Below, piece by piece: positions 1 to 9,145 of a DNA stretch of 64,000 nt (the stretch's first letter is position 1; the number at the start of each line of letters is the position of its first letter). This DNA is from Pedobacter sp. Bi126. GTDB taxonomy: Bacteria > Bacteroidota > Bacteroidia > Sphingobacteriales > Sphingobacteriaceae. The stretch is from contig NZ_CAKKMS010000001.1 in NCBI RefSeq assembly GCF_918698245.1, positions 186,001-250,000 of the forward strand, given 5' to 3'. Under the pieces are notes generated by a model that saw only the letters and a list, made by a program, of their open reading frames with translations, ran no database searches and was not told the DNA's origin. The translations under genes and the position numbers were made by a program.

Positions 1-1089
1 AAGCGCTTTTTCAGCCAATTGCAGGTATTCTTCCTTCGTCGATGCCAAATAAACGTGATCTGCAAAGAAATCCATCGCTTCGGTTCTGGTAGCCAGTGTA
101 GGTTTACCCATTGCCAGATACTCATCAATTTTACGGGGATAATTACCTATTGTAAGTGGATTGATCACCTGGGGGTTAAGGCAAACATCGAAACCCTTAA
201 TATATGCAGCCAGCATTTCTGGCTTTTTCGGGCCCAGAAAAAACACATTGTTTAGCTTATGGAGCTCGCTCCTGCTAAAATCTTCATCCTGTGGCCCTAC
301 AAGTACCATACTCCAGTCTGGCCTTTCTTTTGCCAGGTATAGCAGGATCTTTTCGTCGAGCCTTATGGATAACAAGGCGCCAACATAGCCCAAAACCGGC
401 TTTTTGATAGCGGAAAGATCTGATGGTATTTCCAGCACCTCATCATTACTAAAAAGCGCTAAATCGCAGCCCTGCCCAACGTAAAATGAATTCGGATTAT
501 ATTTTCTGCAATAGCCTGCCAAATAAACCGAATTGGCTACACAAAGGTCACTTTTTGCAATCAGCTCGGGCTCCATATAAGTACCATGCCGCATCCAGTA
601 TGGCGTGGCTACAACATTATCTCTCGAGTAATAAACGCTTAAATCGGGCTTCAAAAGCTCTTTTAGGTGAAAGCTCCGAAAAATATCGTTATCATTAAAC
701 AGGATAAAATTTTTAAGGCCAAGCTGAGCAACCGCACCGCAGATCGATCTGGCGAACCGGGTATTGTTGATTTTATTTAACCACCTGAACAGCCCCCTGA
801 ATCTGATCCAGTTTACAGATTCTATGATAATCTGAGGATTATACACCCAAAGGTTTGCCGATACTTCTGTCAAAGCTTCTTCTTTACCAGCAATAACGCG
901 CAATCTTTTTTTTACGCCTTCTGTATCGCGCTGCAATACACTTGTTTTTCGATCTAATGGTGCATTAACATACAATACACGGTTGTTTTTACTAAACTCC
1001 AGCGCTAAATCCTTACAATTGCTACCAATAGGAATATCCCAGGGCTGTTGCCCCACAATGATAATGTCCCTGTTATTTAGAATAGCCAT
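1..1089 (-). CDS. Glycosyltransferase, GT4-like (partial, cut by left edge)
   Basis: An uninterrupted minus-strand frame starts with ATG at 1089 and runs off the left edge, giving about 363 residues without a stop. The N-terminus (MAILNNRDIIIVGQQPWD) and the segment reading NYPRKIDEYLAMGKPTLATR near the edge match the C-terminal donor-binding region of group-1/GT4 glycosyltransferases, where a Lys and acidic residues contact the sugar nucleotide. It probably transfers one sugar onto the growing exopolysaccharide repeat unit at the cytoplasmic face of the membrane. It is the last visible gene of the minus-strand operon that starts at 6686. The donor and acceptor sugars cannot be read from the sequence, and the true C-terminus lies outside the window. 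Confidence 0.85.
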   Translation of the reverse strand, partial: MAILNNRDIIIVGQQPWDIPIGSNCKDLALEFSKNNRVLYVNAPLDRKTSVLQRDTEGVKKRLRVIAGKEEALTEVSANLWVYNPQIIIESVNWIRFRGLFRWLNKINNTRFARSICGAVAQLGLKNFILFNDNDIFRSFHLKELLKPDLSVYYSRDNVVATPYWMRHGTYMEPELIAKSDLCVANSVYLAGYCRKYNPNSFYVGQGCDLALFSNDEVLEIPSDLSAIKKPVLGYVGALLSIRLDEKILLYLAKERPDWSMVLVGPQDEDFSRSELHKLNNVFFLGPKKPEMLAAYIKGFDVCLNPQVINPLTIGNYPRKIDEYLAMGKPTLATRTEAMDFFADHVYLASTKEEYLQLAEKAL

Positions 1090-1093
1090 TGGA

Positions 1094-1183
1094 TTATGTT
1101 TTTTGTTTAGGTGTTTTTATTCCTTTAATAAACCCAAAGATGCCGGCAATTGCACCGGTAATGATCAATAATAATATCGGCAT
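1094..1183 (-). CDS. Tiny single-pass membrane peptide (29 aa) in the exopolysaccharide operon
   Basis: This 29-codon frame (ATG 1183, TAA 1094) encodes a peptide starting MPILLLIITGAIAGIFGF, followed by a Lys-rich tail ending KTPKQKT. One hydrophobic helix with a positive C-terminal end predicts a single membrane span with the tail in the cytoplasm. It sits between the GT2 stop and the GT4-like start with only a few bases on each side, which is what translational coupling would give. No family is recognised. It could be a small subunit or stabiliser of the membrane-bound synthase, or a chance frame; the tight spacing and amphipathic layout favour a real gene. Confidence 0.45.
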   Translation of the reverse strand: MPILLLIITGAIAGIFGFIKGIKTPKQKT

Positions 1184-1186
1184 AGT

Positions 1187-2386
1187 TTAAGTTTTACTTT
1201 TCCCGGCACTTGTATTTTGATGAGGCGTTGCTAAATTGGATTTTTTAACTTTCCCAATGCTAAACAGTGCGATAACCATTCCAACCATTGCCCTTGGTAT
1301 TTGCCAGATGGCAAGATAAAGCCTTTTATCCCTGTAAAATCGTATCGGTACTGAAATCAGCAGTGTAACACATATGCTAAAGAATAAAGTTAGCCATAAT
1401 ATTTTTCCTGGTCCCAAGGGATTAAAAAAAGACTGAAGGGCCATGACAAACAGCAGTCCCAGTAATAATATGCGCGGCATTAACATCGTTTGTACCGTCT
1501 TATTAAAAAATTCTATGTTTCCTTTAAGCAGTTGTTTTATTCCGGGTATGGTATATATACGCAAAAACTCAATCTGCGATGCAATCCACCTGGTTCTTTG
1601 GGTGGTAAATACACTGGCGCTGCTTACCTTCTCGTCGTAAACAAAAATATCGTTCAAATAGGTAACTTTAGTCCTGTCGCCGGCAATAAGGAAATCCATT
1701 TTTTTATCTTCACCAACGGTATTCCCCACATTTTTTAGTAAGGTATAAAAATAGCCGTAATCGAAGGCCATTCCTGATCCGATAAGCGCAGGTGAAAGTC
1801 CTAGCAATGCCTGCCCCTTGCGGTAAATGTGATTGTTTATCTCTTCATTGCAGGCATCCAGAAAAGCAAAACTGGTATCGAGATTTTTTGCGGTGCGGTG
1901 CAACTGAATAACTTTATGCCCGTGTTGAAATGAACTATTAACCGCCTCCAGGCAATGTGGTCCCATTAAATTATCAACATCAAGCACTACAGCAATATCA
2001 AAGCCGCGGTTTTTAAGCTTTTCAATTGCATATAAAAGGGCTTTGCCTTTAGTGCTTTTCTCAAAAAACACCTCAATTACCTCCGCTCCCATTACTTCGA
2101 GCTGCTCAATTGTATCAGGCTCTAATCCATCGGCAATTACTACAATTTCGAACTCCCCTTTATAATCATGTAAAAGTGCAGCACGTACACTTTCGATTAT
2201 CACCTCATCTGCATGATAGGTAGGAAACAGCACGGCTATTTTTTTATAGCTGGCAGCATATTTTTGTACACCGGCCAAAGGGAAAAGCCCCGCAAGTGCA
2301 AAAATTACCAGGTACAGGCAATTAAATGACAGGTAAATAGCCAAAACCCACAACAGCAGGTGTATAATTTTATATATCTGTTCCAT
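1187..2386 (-). CDS. Membrane-bound processive glycosyltransferase family 2
   Basis: The 399-aa protein has an N-terminal membrane anchor (about residues 5-40), a GT-A catalytic domain and C-terminal membrane helices (about 300-380). The visible motifs are those of cellulose/hyaluronan-synthase-type GT2 enzymes: an Asp in ADG near residue 86, the DxD motif DVDN at 136-139, a GED acceptor-site motif at 225-227, and QRTRW (the QxxRW motif) at 263-267. It should polymerise or add sugars from nucleotide donors at the inner membrane. Its start overlaps the 3' end of the upstream polymerase/ligase gene by 17 bases, so the two are probably translationally coupled. The polymer made is not identifiable. 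Confidence 0.85.
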   Translation of the reverse strand: MEQIYKIIHLLLWVLAIYLSFNCLYLVIFALAGLFPLAGVQKYAASYKKIAVLFPTYHADEVIIESVRAALLHDYKGEFEIVVIADGLEPDTIEQLEVMGAEVIEVFFEKSTKGKALLYAIEKLKNRGFDIAVVLDVDNLMGPHCLEAVNSSFQHGHKVIQLHRTAKNLDTSFAFLDACNEEINNHIYRKGQALLGLSPALIGSGMAFDYGYFYTLLKNVGNTVGEDKKMDFLIAGDRTKVTYLNDIFVYDEKVSSASVFTTQRTRWIASQIEFLRIYTIPGIKQLLKGNIEFFNKTVQTMLMPRILLLGLLFVMALQSFFNPLGPGKILWLTLFFSICVTLLISVPIRFYRDKRLYLAIWQIPRAMVGMVIALFSIGKVKKSNLATPHQNTSAGKSKT

Positions 2387-3827
2387 CCGATTCTAGTCGC
2401 ATTTGCTGTTCATCAAGTTCTGGTGCAATGAAGATGAAAGACCAGGACATAAACATAATTATAGATGAAGGGATCCCATTCATTACCTCATTGCCATAAC
2501 TGCAGATAAAACAGGCCACGGTACCAGCGGTAAGGGCAATCATCTTTACCCTTAGCCTCGGATCGCGGATTTTCCAGGCAATCCCGCCACATTTGCCGAT
2601 AATATAACTGGTAAGCGCAAACCAGATAACTAAACCCACCACCCCGTACATTACCCAAACTTTCACCCAATAACTATCGGGTGGTATACTGGCTATGGGC
2701 TTACCAGCATTGTAAGTGGTACCGTTCATTCCGCTCATGCCAAGACCTGCGCCAAAGGGCACATCTTCGAGGAGTTTTTTTAATTTATCTTGGTTATCAA
2801 GCCTAACGGCTAATGAAGCATCTTTCGGATTAAGTGCACTCCTTAAGCGGTTAACCTGGAAAATATGATCGCCGATAGTGGTATACTTTAACACCCCAAA
2901 ACCTGCCGCACAACAGACCACGCCTAAAATTAACACCTTGAAATTCCTGCTTAAAAAAAGGGCAGAAAATAGTCCGGCCGCCAATGCGAACAAAGCACCC
3001 CTGGTACCCGATATAGCCATACCATATAGAAAAACCAGTGCAAAGAGCGCAAAAATTATTTTTTTCATAAAACTGAAGGGTCCTGCAGCAAGCGTTAGCG
3101 CAATAACGGCCATAATTGCCTGCGAGGCACCGAACTGGCCCGCATCCGAATACATAGAAAATACCCTGAGCTTGCCGTTAATGATGTGCGTACCGGCATT
3201 GCCTGCATTTAACCACAACTGCTCTCCGTTCAACAGGCCTAAATAAAGCTGTTTCATACCGTAAAGCGTAGCAACAAGAGAAAACAGCAATATTGCAATG
3301 ATAAAGCGGTTCAGATCGGCTTTCCTGTTAAACAACAGAAATACAAATGGTGCAACCAGCAACCAGCTAAGCGCTGCAAACCTAAGCTCATTAAACCAGC
3401 CGGTAAAGCTGGCTCCGTATGGGTTTAGAAGTTGTAAAAAGCTTATAACAAACCATACCAATGAAAACAAAACATGCTCATTTTTCAGCCGGTCCCAATC
3501 GAATCTTTTTACATGAACCAGTATACTTGCCCAGGTGAGGATCAACAGCCCGTCGAGGGCAAGACCAACCGGAATATTCAGAAAATATTTCACCAAAAAG
3601 CCCAGGATAAAACAGTAGCCCAGATATACCCAAACACCCGTACGGGGATCTCGGAAAAGGCTGACCATAAAAATGCCCAGCGCCGCAATAGCCAATACGG
3701 CCAATGGCCCTAAAATCCCAAATGAATAGGTAGAGGCTGCCACCAGGACTGAAAGACACAGGGAGATTATAAAAAATATAATCTTTTTTTTATGGTCAGC
3801 AATATATGCGTTTAAATTTTTGAGCAT
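2370..3827 (-). CDS. O-antigen ligase/polymerase-like multispanning membrane protein
   Basis: This 485-aa protein consists mostly of hydrophobic helices, about 12 predicted. It has a large central hydrophilic loop (around LRSALNPKDASLAVRLDNQ) followed by a further segment near GAGLGMSG, the layout of the Wzy_C/O-antigen-ligase superfamily. Such proteins polymerise or transfer lipid-linked oligosaccharide repeats on the periplasmic side. Position between a Wzz/Wzc-like protein and a GT2 enzyme supports a role as the polymerase (Wzy) of this exopolysaccharide locus. Ligase and polymerase cannot be told apart from sequence alone. Confidence 0.75.
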   Translation of the reverse strand: MLKNLNAYIADHKKKIIFFIISLCLSVLVAASTYSFGILGPLAVLAIAALGIFMVSLFRDPRTGVWVYLGYCFILGFLVKYFLNIPVGLALDGLLILTWASILVHVKRFDWDRLKNEHVLFSLVWFVISFLQLLNPYGASFTGWFNELRFAALSWLLVAPFVFLLFNRKADLNRFIIAILLFSLVATLYGMKQLYLGLLNGEQLWLNAGNAGTHIINGKLRVFSMYSDAGQFGASQAIMAVIALTLAAGPFSFMKKIIFALFALVFLYGMAISGTRGALFALAAGLFSALFLSRNFKVLILGVVCCAAGFGVLKYTTIGDHIFQVNRLRSALNPKDASLAVRLDNQDKLKKLLEDVPFGAGLGMSGMNGTTYNAGKPIASIPPDSYWVKVWVMYGVVGLVIWFALTSYIIGKCGGIAWKIRDPRLRVKMIALTAGTVACFICSYGNEVMNGIPSSIIMFMSWSFIFIAPELDEQQMRLESDGTDI

Positions 3828-3836
3828 AGGGACTGC

Positions 3837-5990
3837 CTATTTTTGTTTTACCCCGGTAATTACCCAGCCAGCAAACTTTTCATCCTCATTTAATGCAGCA
3901 AGTGCCGCTTTCTCTTTATCATGCAATGTTGATCCGGCTACAAATACAGCAGCGTATAGTGCGATAAAGGACATCCATTCGCGGTTCGCTGCACCATCAC
4001 CCAGTGGATCAAGCACTACAATGGTTAAATCGAAGCGATCCCTGATCGAACCGAAAATCCCAGAAAGTGTTTCCCTGTCTCTTATTTCAAGTAACGACTG
4101 GCCACCAAGATCATTTTTCACGAATGAAAAAGGTTCGCTTTCAGTAACATCTGCTCCCTGCAATATCGCTCTTATTGATTGATCTACAGGCACTTTTAAC
4201 CGCTGTAGCGCTGGCGCCAGCTCCTGATCTCCAATCAATAATACTTTTTTATTCATTTGCCCAAAAGCGTATGCTAAATTTAATATGGTAAATGCCTGGG
4301 CTTGCGCTGAGCCAAAGCCTGTAATGCCCAATACTTTTTGGTTACCGCTAAAAAGCTTGTTATCGAGCTCAAAACGCAGGGCCCGCAGCTGGTTCTTAAA
4401 AGCCTGATATTCGCTTTCGGAATGCTGGCCTCCCCATATTTTAGCTATATTATCGTTATCGGGCCTAATATAATCCAACTCACCAATAAGCTTTGCAGGT
4501 AAAGCCTCCTTTAGTTCTGCACTATTATTAACTGAACGATCTAAAACAGATATCAAAAATAGTGTACAAAAACAGATTGCTAAACTGGCAATAGCGCTCA
4601 TGGCCATATATATCAGTTTTTTTGATGATTCGGGAAGTGTTGGTATCCCCTCTTGTACCAATTGCAGGCGCAACCCGATATTCTTATCCAGGCTCGTTTG
4701 GTTATAACGTGCCAGTATTTCCAGATATTCCTTTGTTGCTACATCGGCTTTTTGTTCGTGATTTTGTACGCCCGCATCAAAAGGAACCATACCGGTAAAT
4801 TTTGCATTAAGCTTGGCCAGTTCCCTATCGATATCGCTTATGCCCGCTGTCGCTTTTTCAATCTCCACACCTAGCGAAATACGACGCTGAACCAGGCTTT
4901 GTTTGGCAATAAGCGGATCGCTTACATACTGGTCATTCGATTGGACTAATCTTGAACTGAGCAAGAGTTGTAGTGAATCTACAGTCTTTTTATCTGCCGG
5001 TTTATACCCATTGCGCAAATAGTGATCTTCTGCTGCCAGGATTTTATTTTTTAAGCTGATAATCGCGCGGTTATCCTCAATCACTTCAGCACCCAGGTAC
5101 TTATCGCTGGTTCGGCTCGCCAATTTTTCATTAACGCTTTTTAATGCAGCTTGTGCGGCCTGTTTATCAATCAGAGCCTGGTTTTTCTTATTCTCATTAT
5201 CAGTAATCTGCTGATAAACGATCTGAGATTGTTTATCCAGGTTTAGCACACCGTTACGGATTTTATAGTCTTTCAACTGCCGTATCCTGTCGTTCATAAT
5301 TGCCTCTTTTTTCTTCAGCAAAGAATCGAGTACAAGAATAGCTGTATTTTTATTCCCGATTTGCTCCAGGCTATAATTATTGATAAAATCTTTCGAGAGC
5401 GTATTTACAACAAAAACTGAAAGCAGGGTATTGTTGGAGGTAAAGGCTACAGAGATAAAATCGCTGTTCTGTTCGTGGTTTATATCCAGTTTTTTATTTA
5501 GACTCTTCTCATCATAACCCATCGAAGTTACGATCTGATAAAGCTTAATGTTACCATTATCAAGCGGTGTGAGTACCTGCCGCTTGTTCAAGCGGTCTTC
5601 ATAAATGGCAATGGCCTCTTGTCTTTGCACATCGGTTAATGTCTTAATTTCTTCGCTCCATGGCTTGAACGAACCTTTTTCGTCCTTGAGGTCATGCAAT
5701 ATCAACCGATAAGAAAGCAGGCTGATATTTTTGGGCATCCTCATGATGTCCATGATGGTAGAAAACTGCTGGTTAAGTTTTATAATGATATCAGGCCCGG
5801 TATAGCTGGCATTATCAGGCGCCAGCTGCCTCGATGGATCAAGTAGACCTGTTGAGAGTTTGGCTTCGGATTTATAGTCTTTTGGCAGGTTTCTCAGAAA
5901 GAAAAAACCTGAAATCATTGTAAAAATAAAAATCAAGATGATAATCCACCTGTATCTGTTAACTGTTTCTAAGGATTTCTTTATGTTCAT
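3837..5990 (-). CDS. Wzz/Wzc-like polysaccharide chain-length protein with degenerate kinase domain
   Basis: The 717-aa protein has an N-terminal transmembrane helix (about 13-31), a long periplasmic coiled-coil region (about 200-410), a second helix (about 465-490) and a cytoplasmic Rossmann-like domain from about 552. This is the polysaccharide co-polymerase plus BY-kinase layout of Wzc. However, the Walker A position reads GFGSAQAQA (558-566) with no GK[ST], the A' motif reads VLLIGDQE in place of the usual Asp-x-Asp, and there is no C-terminal tyrosine cluster. It is therefore probably a structural co-polymerase that cannot bind ATP or phosphorylate in the usual way. It lies directly downstream of the TolC-like gene, 6 bases apart. 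Confidence 0.8.
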   Translation of the reverse strand: MNIKKSLETVNRYRWIIILIFIFTMISGFFFLRNLPKDYKSEAKLSTGLLDPSRQLAPDNASYTGPDIIIKLNQQFSTIMDIMRMPKNISLLSYRLILHDLKDEKGSFKPWSEEIKTLTDVQRQEAIAIYEDRLNKRQVLTPLDNGNIKLYQIVTSMGYDEKSLNKKLDINHEQNSDFISVAFTSNNTLLSVFVVNTLSKDFINNYSLEQIGNKNTAILVLDSLLKKKEAIMNDRIRQLKDYKIRNGVLNLDKQSQIVYQQITDNENKKNQALIDKQAAQAALKSVNEKLASRTSDKYLGAEVIEDNRAIISLKNKILAAEDHYLRNGYKPADKKTVDSLQLLLSSRLVQSNDQYVSDPLIAKQSLVQRRISLGVEIEKATAGISDIDRELAKLNAKFTGMVPFDAGVQNHEQKADVATKEYLEILARYNQTSLDKNIGLRLQLVQEGIPTLPESSKKLIYMAMSAIASLAICFCTLFLISVLDRSVNNSAELKEALPAKLIGELDYIRPDNDNIAKIWGGQHSESEYQAFKNQLRALRFELDNKLFSGNQKVLGITGFGSAQAQAFTILNLAYAFGQMNKKVLLIGDQELAPALQRLKVPVDQSIRAILQGADVTESEPFSFVKNDLGGQSLLEIRDRETLSGIFGSIRDRFDLTIVVLDPLGDGAANREWMSFIALYAAVFVAGSTLHDKEKAALAALNEDEKFAGWVITGVKQK

Positions 5991-5996
5991 TCTATC

Positions 5997-6686
5997 TTAT
6001 TTCACATTTTCCAAAACTTCGCCAATCAATGCTTCAAGAGATTCTTTCGCTTTTAAGAGATTTAGCTCTGCAAGCAATCTTTCAGAGTTAGCATAGGAGG
6101 TTAAGGTTTTGGCTTTGGTATAATCGTCCAAAGTCGATTCACCTTTCTCAAATTTGTACCGAAGACCATCGCTCGACGCTTTATTGTCGATATAGGTCTG
6201 CGCTTTAACCCTTAAATCGGCAGCCTCACGAAGATATTCAAAATATGTTTTTTTAACTTCGGATTTCAGCAGGATATCGTACTCCTGGGCCTGATAGAAC
6301 TTCTCATTATGTTCCTCTTTGGCCTGGCGCACCAAGGCTGGTGTACGGAATAAAATCCCCACATTAAAATAGATCCCGAACTGTATTCCGTTCAGCGTAT
6401 AGGGATTTGTTGTATTATACCTGGCAGCGTTGTTTGGGCTATAATTATAAGATGCGGTAAAGGCATCCAGATAGGTTGCCTTTGCAACGCCAATTTTTGC
6501 TTTTGCGCTGAGTTCGCTGGCTTTATACATTTTGCGCTTGGGGTAATTTTTCAGTGCAAGATCAACATACTTCTCCAGCAATTGGTAGTTAATATCTCCA
6601 ATAAAACTCTCCTGAGCATGAGCGATATTTGAAAAAGTGAGAAGAAAAATAAAAATTAGAGCAATCCGGGTCATTTGGTAAGGCAT
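5997..6686 (-). CDS. Short TolC-family outer membrane protein
   Basis: The 229-aa product begins with a signal peptide ending AHA-QES and continues as alpha-helical repeats rich in Ala, Glu and Lys with a beta-like segment (NGIQFGIYFNVGILF). This is the pattern of one outer-membrane-factor (OEP/TolC) repeat. Usual TolC proteins carry two such repeats in 420-480 residues, so this protein is about half size. It is the first gene of the exopolysaccharide operon and probably takes part in polymer export across the outer membrane, perhaps as a higher-order oligomer. A second in-frame ATG at 6674 (MTRIALIF) gives a more typical signal peptide and may be the true start. Confidence 0.65.
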   Translation of the reverse strand: MPYQMTRIALIFIFLLTFSNIAHAQESFIGDINYQLLEKYVDLALKNYPKRKMYKASELSAKAKIGVAKATYLDAFTASYNYSPNNAARYNTTNPYTLNGIQFGIYFNVGILFRTPALVRQAKEEHNEKFYQAQEYDILLKSEVKKTYFEYLREAADLRVKAQTYIDNKASSDGLRYKFEKGESTLDDYTKAKTLTSYANSERLLAELNLLKAKESLEALIGEVLENVK

Positions 6687-6729
6687 TAAAAGCTCCCTGT
6701 TAGCGGGAAGTATTTCTTTGGATACACTT

Positions 6730-6737
6730 CAAATCTA
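6730..6737 (-). promoter_or_regulatory. Candidate -7 box for the exopolysaccharide operon
   Basis: On the minus strand these bases read TAGATTTG, an exact match to the Bacteroidetes primary-sigma -7 consensus TAnnTTTG, about 45 bases before the ATG at 6686. No good TTTG -33 element is seen at the usual distance, so the call rests on the -7 box and its location. Confidence 0.4.
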
Positions 6738-7571
6738 ATTAAATAGAATCTTTTTTTCGTAAAAACAGATATCTTTTTTTAAGCTACATGCTGTTATTCT
6801 ATTTTCTACCATATAAAAGCTATCCGGATAATCCATAAGTTGGATTGAGTGCTTCCTGCCACCCCCCTCACCTCTTTGCTATTTAAAGGAAGAGCGACAC
6901 GCTTTACACAACCGTAATATGTTTCTATGCCCTTGGCGTGGCCGGTATTCAGATTACCAGGATAAATTTAATGCCGGACCATTTTCATTTACCTACAATG
7001 CGTATTGTCATCATCATTATGCTTTTTACAATCAAATGCTCCGATTATTGGCAAGACAATCAAAGTTCTTTGGCGTGTTATCCTTTTACTTAAAAAGAAT
7101 AAAAAAAATTGATCTACCCAAATTTCACGTTGGTGTTCAACATAAATTAACTCAATAACAGGCGTAACCAAGCTGCTTCCGTAACAGCGCTCATTCTGCG
7201 TGCGTAGCCAAGTACTAAAAACTGCATCTAGCTGTTTAATGATCAACTCACCAAACACACAGGTTGTTAACTCAGCGAAAATATCTATATTTATACCGTC
7301 ATCGTCAGCAAATCCCTACAGTAGTTTATTTAAATTACCAAAATGATGGCAAAATCCACCAATATACACAGGTATTACAGTATGATGAAATGCAGTTGGC
7401 ATAATACAGTCAGCTCAGCTACCATTATCGTGTATTTAACCGGTATACCAGCGTCCCAATCATTCAAGATTTAACAGCAGAGACTTTATAGCAAAGATCA
7501 TTATCATTTTCTACCAGGAAAAGGGACAACCATAAACTTACCAACCACATCACTAAAGCAAATATAAAACC
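6738..7571. other. Long non-coding stretch between two divergent genes
   Basis: No convincing gene is visible here. Short open frames exist on both strands around 6919-7258, but they overlap each other and have unlike composition and no recognisable motif. The stretch ahead of 7572 is A/T-rich with scattered short inverted and direct words and should contain the promoter of the 470-aa gene. No -7 box is clear enough to call. Confidence 0.5.
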
Positions 7572-8984
7572 ATGGAAAACAAAAACAAAAAACCTCAACA
7601 GCCAATTATCATTCAGTCTCCTCAGATCATCTACGGTCCAATTACTATTGCTGATCCTATCGTTTTTTCAACCAATACCCTCATCATGTGCGACATGATT
7701 ATTTTTCGAGGGGATCCACTGCCCTTGCCAGAGTTCAGGTTTCAGCTAGACAGTGCTACACTGAGGCGATCTGAATATTATTCCAAAAGATATGGGCGGG
7801 AATTTTTGAATGTTCCGGACGATTATTTTTTATTGAAAGGAACCATTGACACCTCACGCTCTGGCGTTTACCCCGTCTCAGCACGCTTCAACCCTAGTTA
7901 TCCCGATAACGGCACCCGTGAAATCCTGGGAAACTTCATCTGCGATGCAGTAGTCATAGTAGCTGACTCGCAACAGGAGGCATTCAAGCTTTATAGTGAG
8001 GTGCTCAACATGCGCAGAACAGCAGACCAGGTAAAACAAACAGGCCGCGTAAAAATGCTCTCGCTAACCACGGCCACAATGCAGGGCGTACTGGGTTTTA
8101 GCGCCATGTATACCTCCATGCTCACTGATGCCTTTCAGCGCCTTATCAACCAAGGATTTGACTCAACCGCCAGCCGCCAAAACCTAGGCCTTCCCCAAGG
8201 GCATATTACCCGTCAGGAGCTCTTTGTTTGGATGCGCTCGCAGGATGAAAAGCGGGAGTTCCGTGAAAAGACGGTGGCGATTTTTCTTGCCATGCTTCCC
8301 TCGCTCGAAGAACAGTGTGACAAGCAAATCGCCAGTCCGGCGCATAAGCACTTCGTGGATTTGCTTCGTGAACACATTAGACAGAACAGGATCAGTGCCG
8401 CTCTTGATGCCATTGAGGATTACAACAATTGGATAAAGGAAGATCTGAAAACAAATCCGGGAAGGCTTCCCTTGTTGAACGATTATTTCAAGCTGGGCGG
8501 AACACGCATCCCGGACCGTTTTCTGGAAGAGGCACTTGCAGGCATTCCCGCCAGGCAGATCAAAGCGAACGTACTGGCAGCATCGGTAGTGGCCGCAGGG
8601 GTAGAACTAGGCGTGCTGATTAATGCGATCAGAATCTCCGCCTATCTAAAAAATCTGCTCCCCTTCTCTGCACCATTGAACGGCATCAACATCAGGGCAA
8701 TAGGCCTCATCGGTGGCCCAATTGCGATCGGACTCACCCTTTTTACCGCAATCTTTTCCGCCGCTTTGGAAAAAATCGTACATGATGGAAGCTATAGCAA
8801 TCAGCTATGGCGAGTATATGAACAGGCACAGCAACAAGTGAGGCTCAAAGAGATGATCAAAAAAGAGATTACAGGAAATATATTCATCGCCAATTTATTG
8901 CAGCTGATGGCAATTCCCAGCCCTGGCCTACTGAATATGCCCTCTACTAATCTACTCAGAGAAGTACATAGACCGATCCACTAA
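7572..8984 (+). CDS. Uncharacterised 470-aa protein with C-terminal hydrophobic segments
   Basis: The protein is not recognised. It starts at ATG 7572, after a purine-rich leader, with a Pro/Gln/Ile-rich segment (about 1-30, QQPIIIQSPQIIYGPITIAD) and no signal peptide. The central part (about 130-330) is helical with many charged residues. Two hydrophobic stretches follow (about 333-352, ANVLAASVVAAGVELGVLI, and about 374-398, IGLIGGPIAIGLTLFTAIFSAALEKI), which could form a helical hairpin in a membrane. It stands alone, with about 900 bases of empty DNA on its left and a convergent Crp-like gene on its right. A soluble-to-membrane protein such as a pore former would fit the layout, but that is only a guess. 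Confidence 0.65.
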   Translation: MENKNKKPQQPIIIQSPQIIYGPITIADPIVFSTNTLIMCDMIIFRGDPLPLPEFRFQLDSATLRRSEYYSKRYGREFLNVPDDYFLLKGTIDTSRSGVYPVSARFNPSYPDNGTREILGNFICDAVVIVADSQQEAFKLYSEVLNMRRTADQVKQTGRVKMLSLTTATMQGVLGFSAMYTSMLTDAFQRLINQGFDSTASRQNLGLPQGHITRQELFVWMRSQDEKREFREKTVAIFLAMLPSLEEQCDKQIASPAHKHFVDLLREHIRQNRISAALDAIEDYNNWIKEDLKTNPGRLPLLNDYFKLGGTRIPDRFLEEALAGIPARQIKANVLAASVVAAGVELGVLINAIRISAYLKNLLPFSAPLNGINIRAIGLIGGPIAIGLTLFTAIFSAALEKIVHDGSYSNQLWRVYEQAQQQVRLKEMIKKEITGNIFIANLLQLMAIPSPGLLNMPSTNLLREVHRPIH

Positions 8985-9145
8985 TGAAAGATAAGATACC
9001 AAGGACAGCTTCCTAAATACAATATCTCAGGGGTTAATGATAAATATCTACCGAAAAAACCAAAGATGACGATGATGAAAAGCATTATTATAGTTGATCA
9101 AAATCCTGGTTGCCATGACATGATTCCTATGAATGATAAACCATG

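Noticed and set aside
6919-7258. Two overlapping short frames on opposite strands
   Set aside because: They overlap each other, lack motifs and are typical of noncoding A/T-rich DNA.
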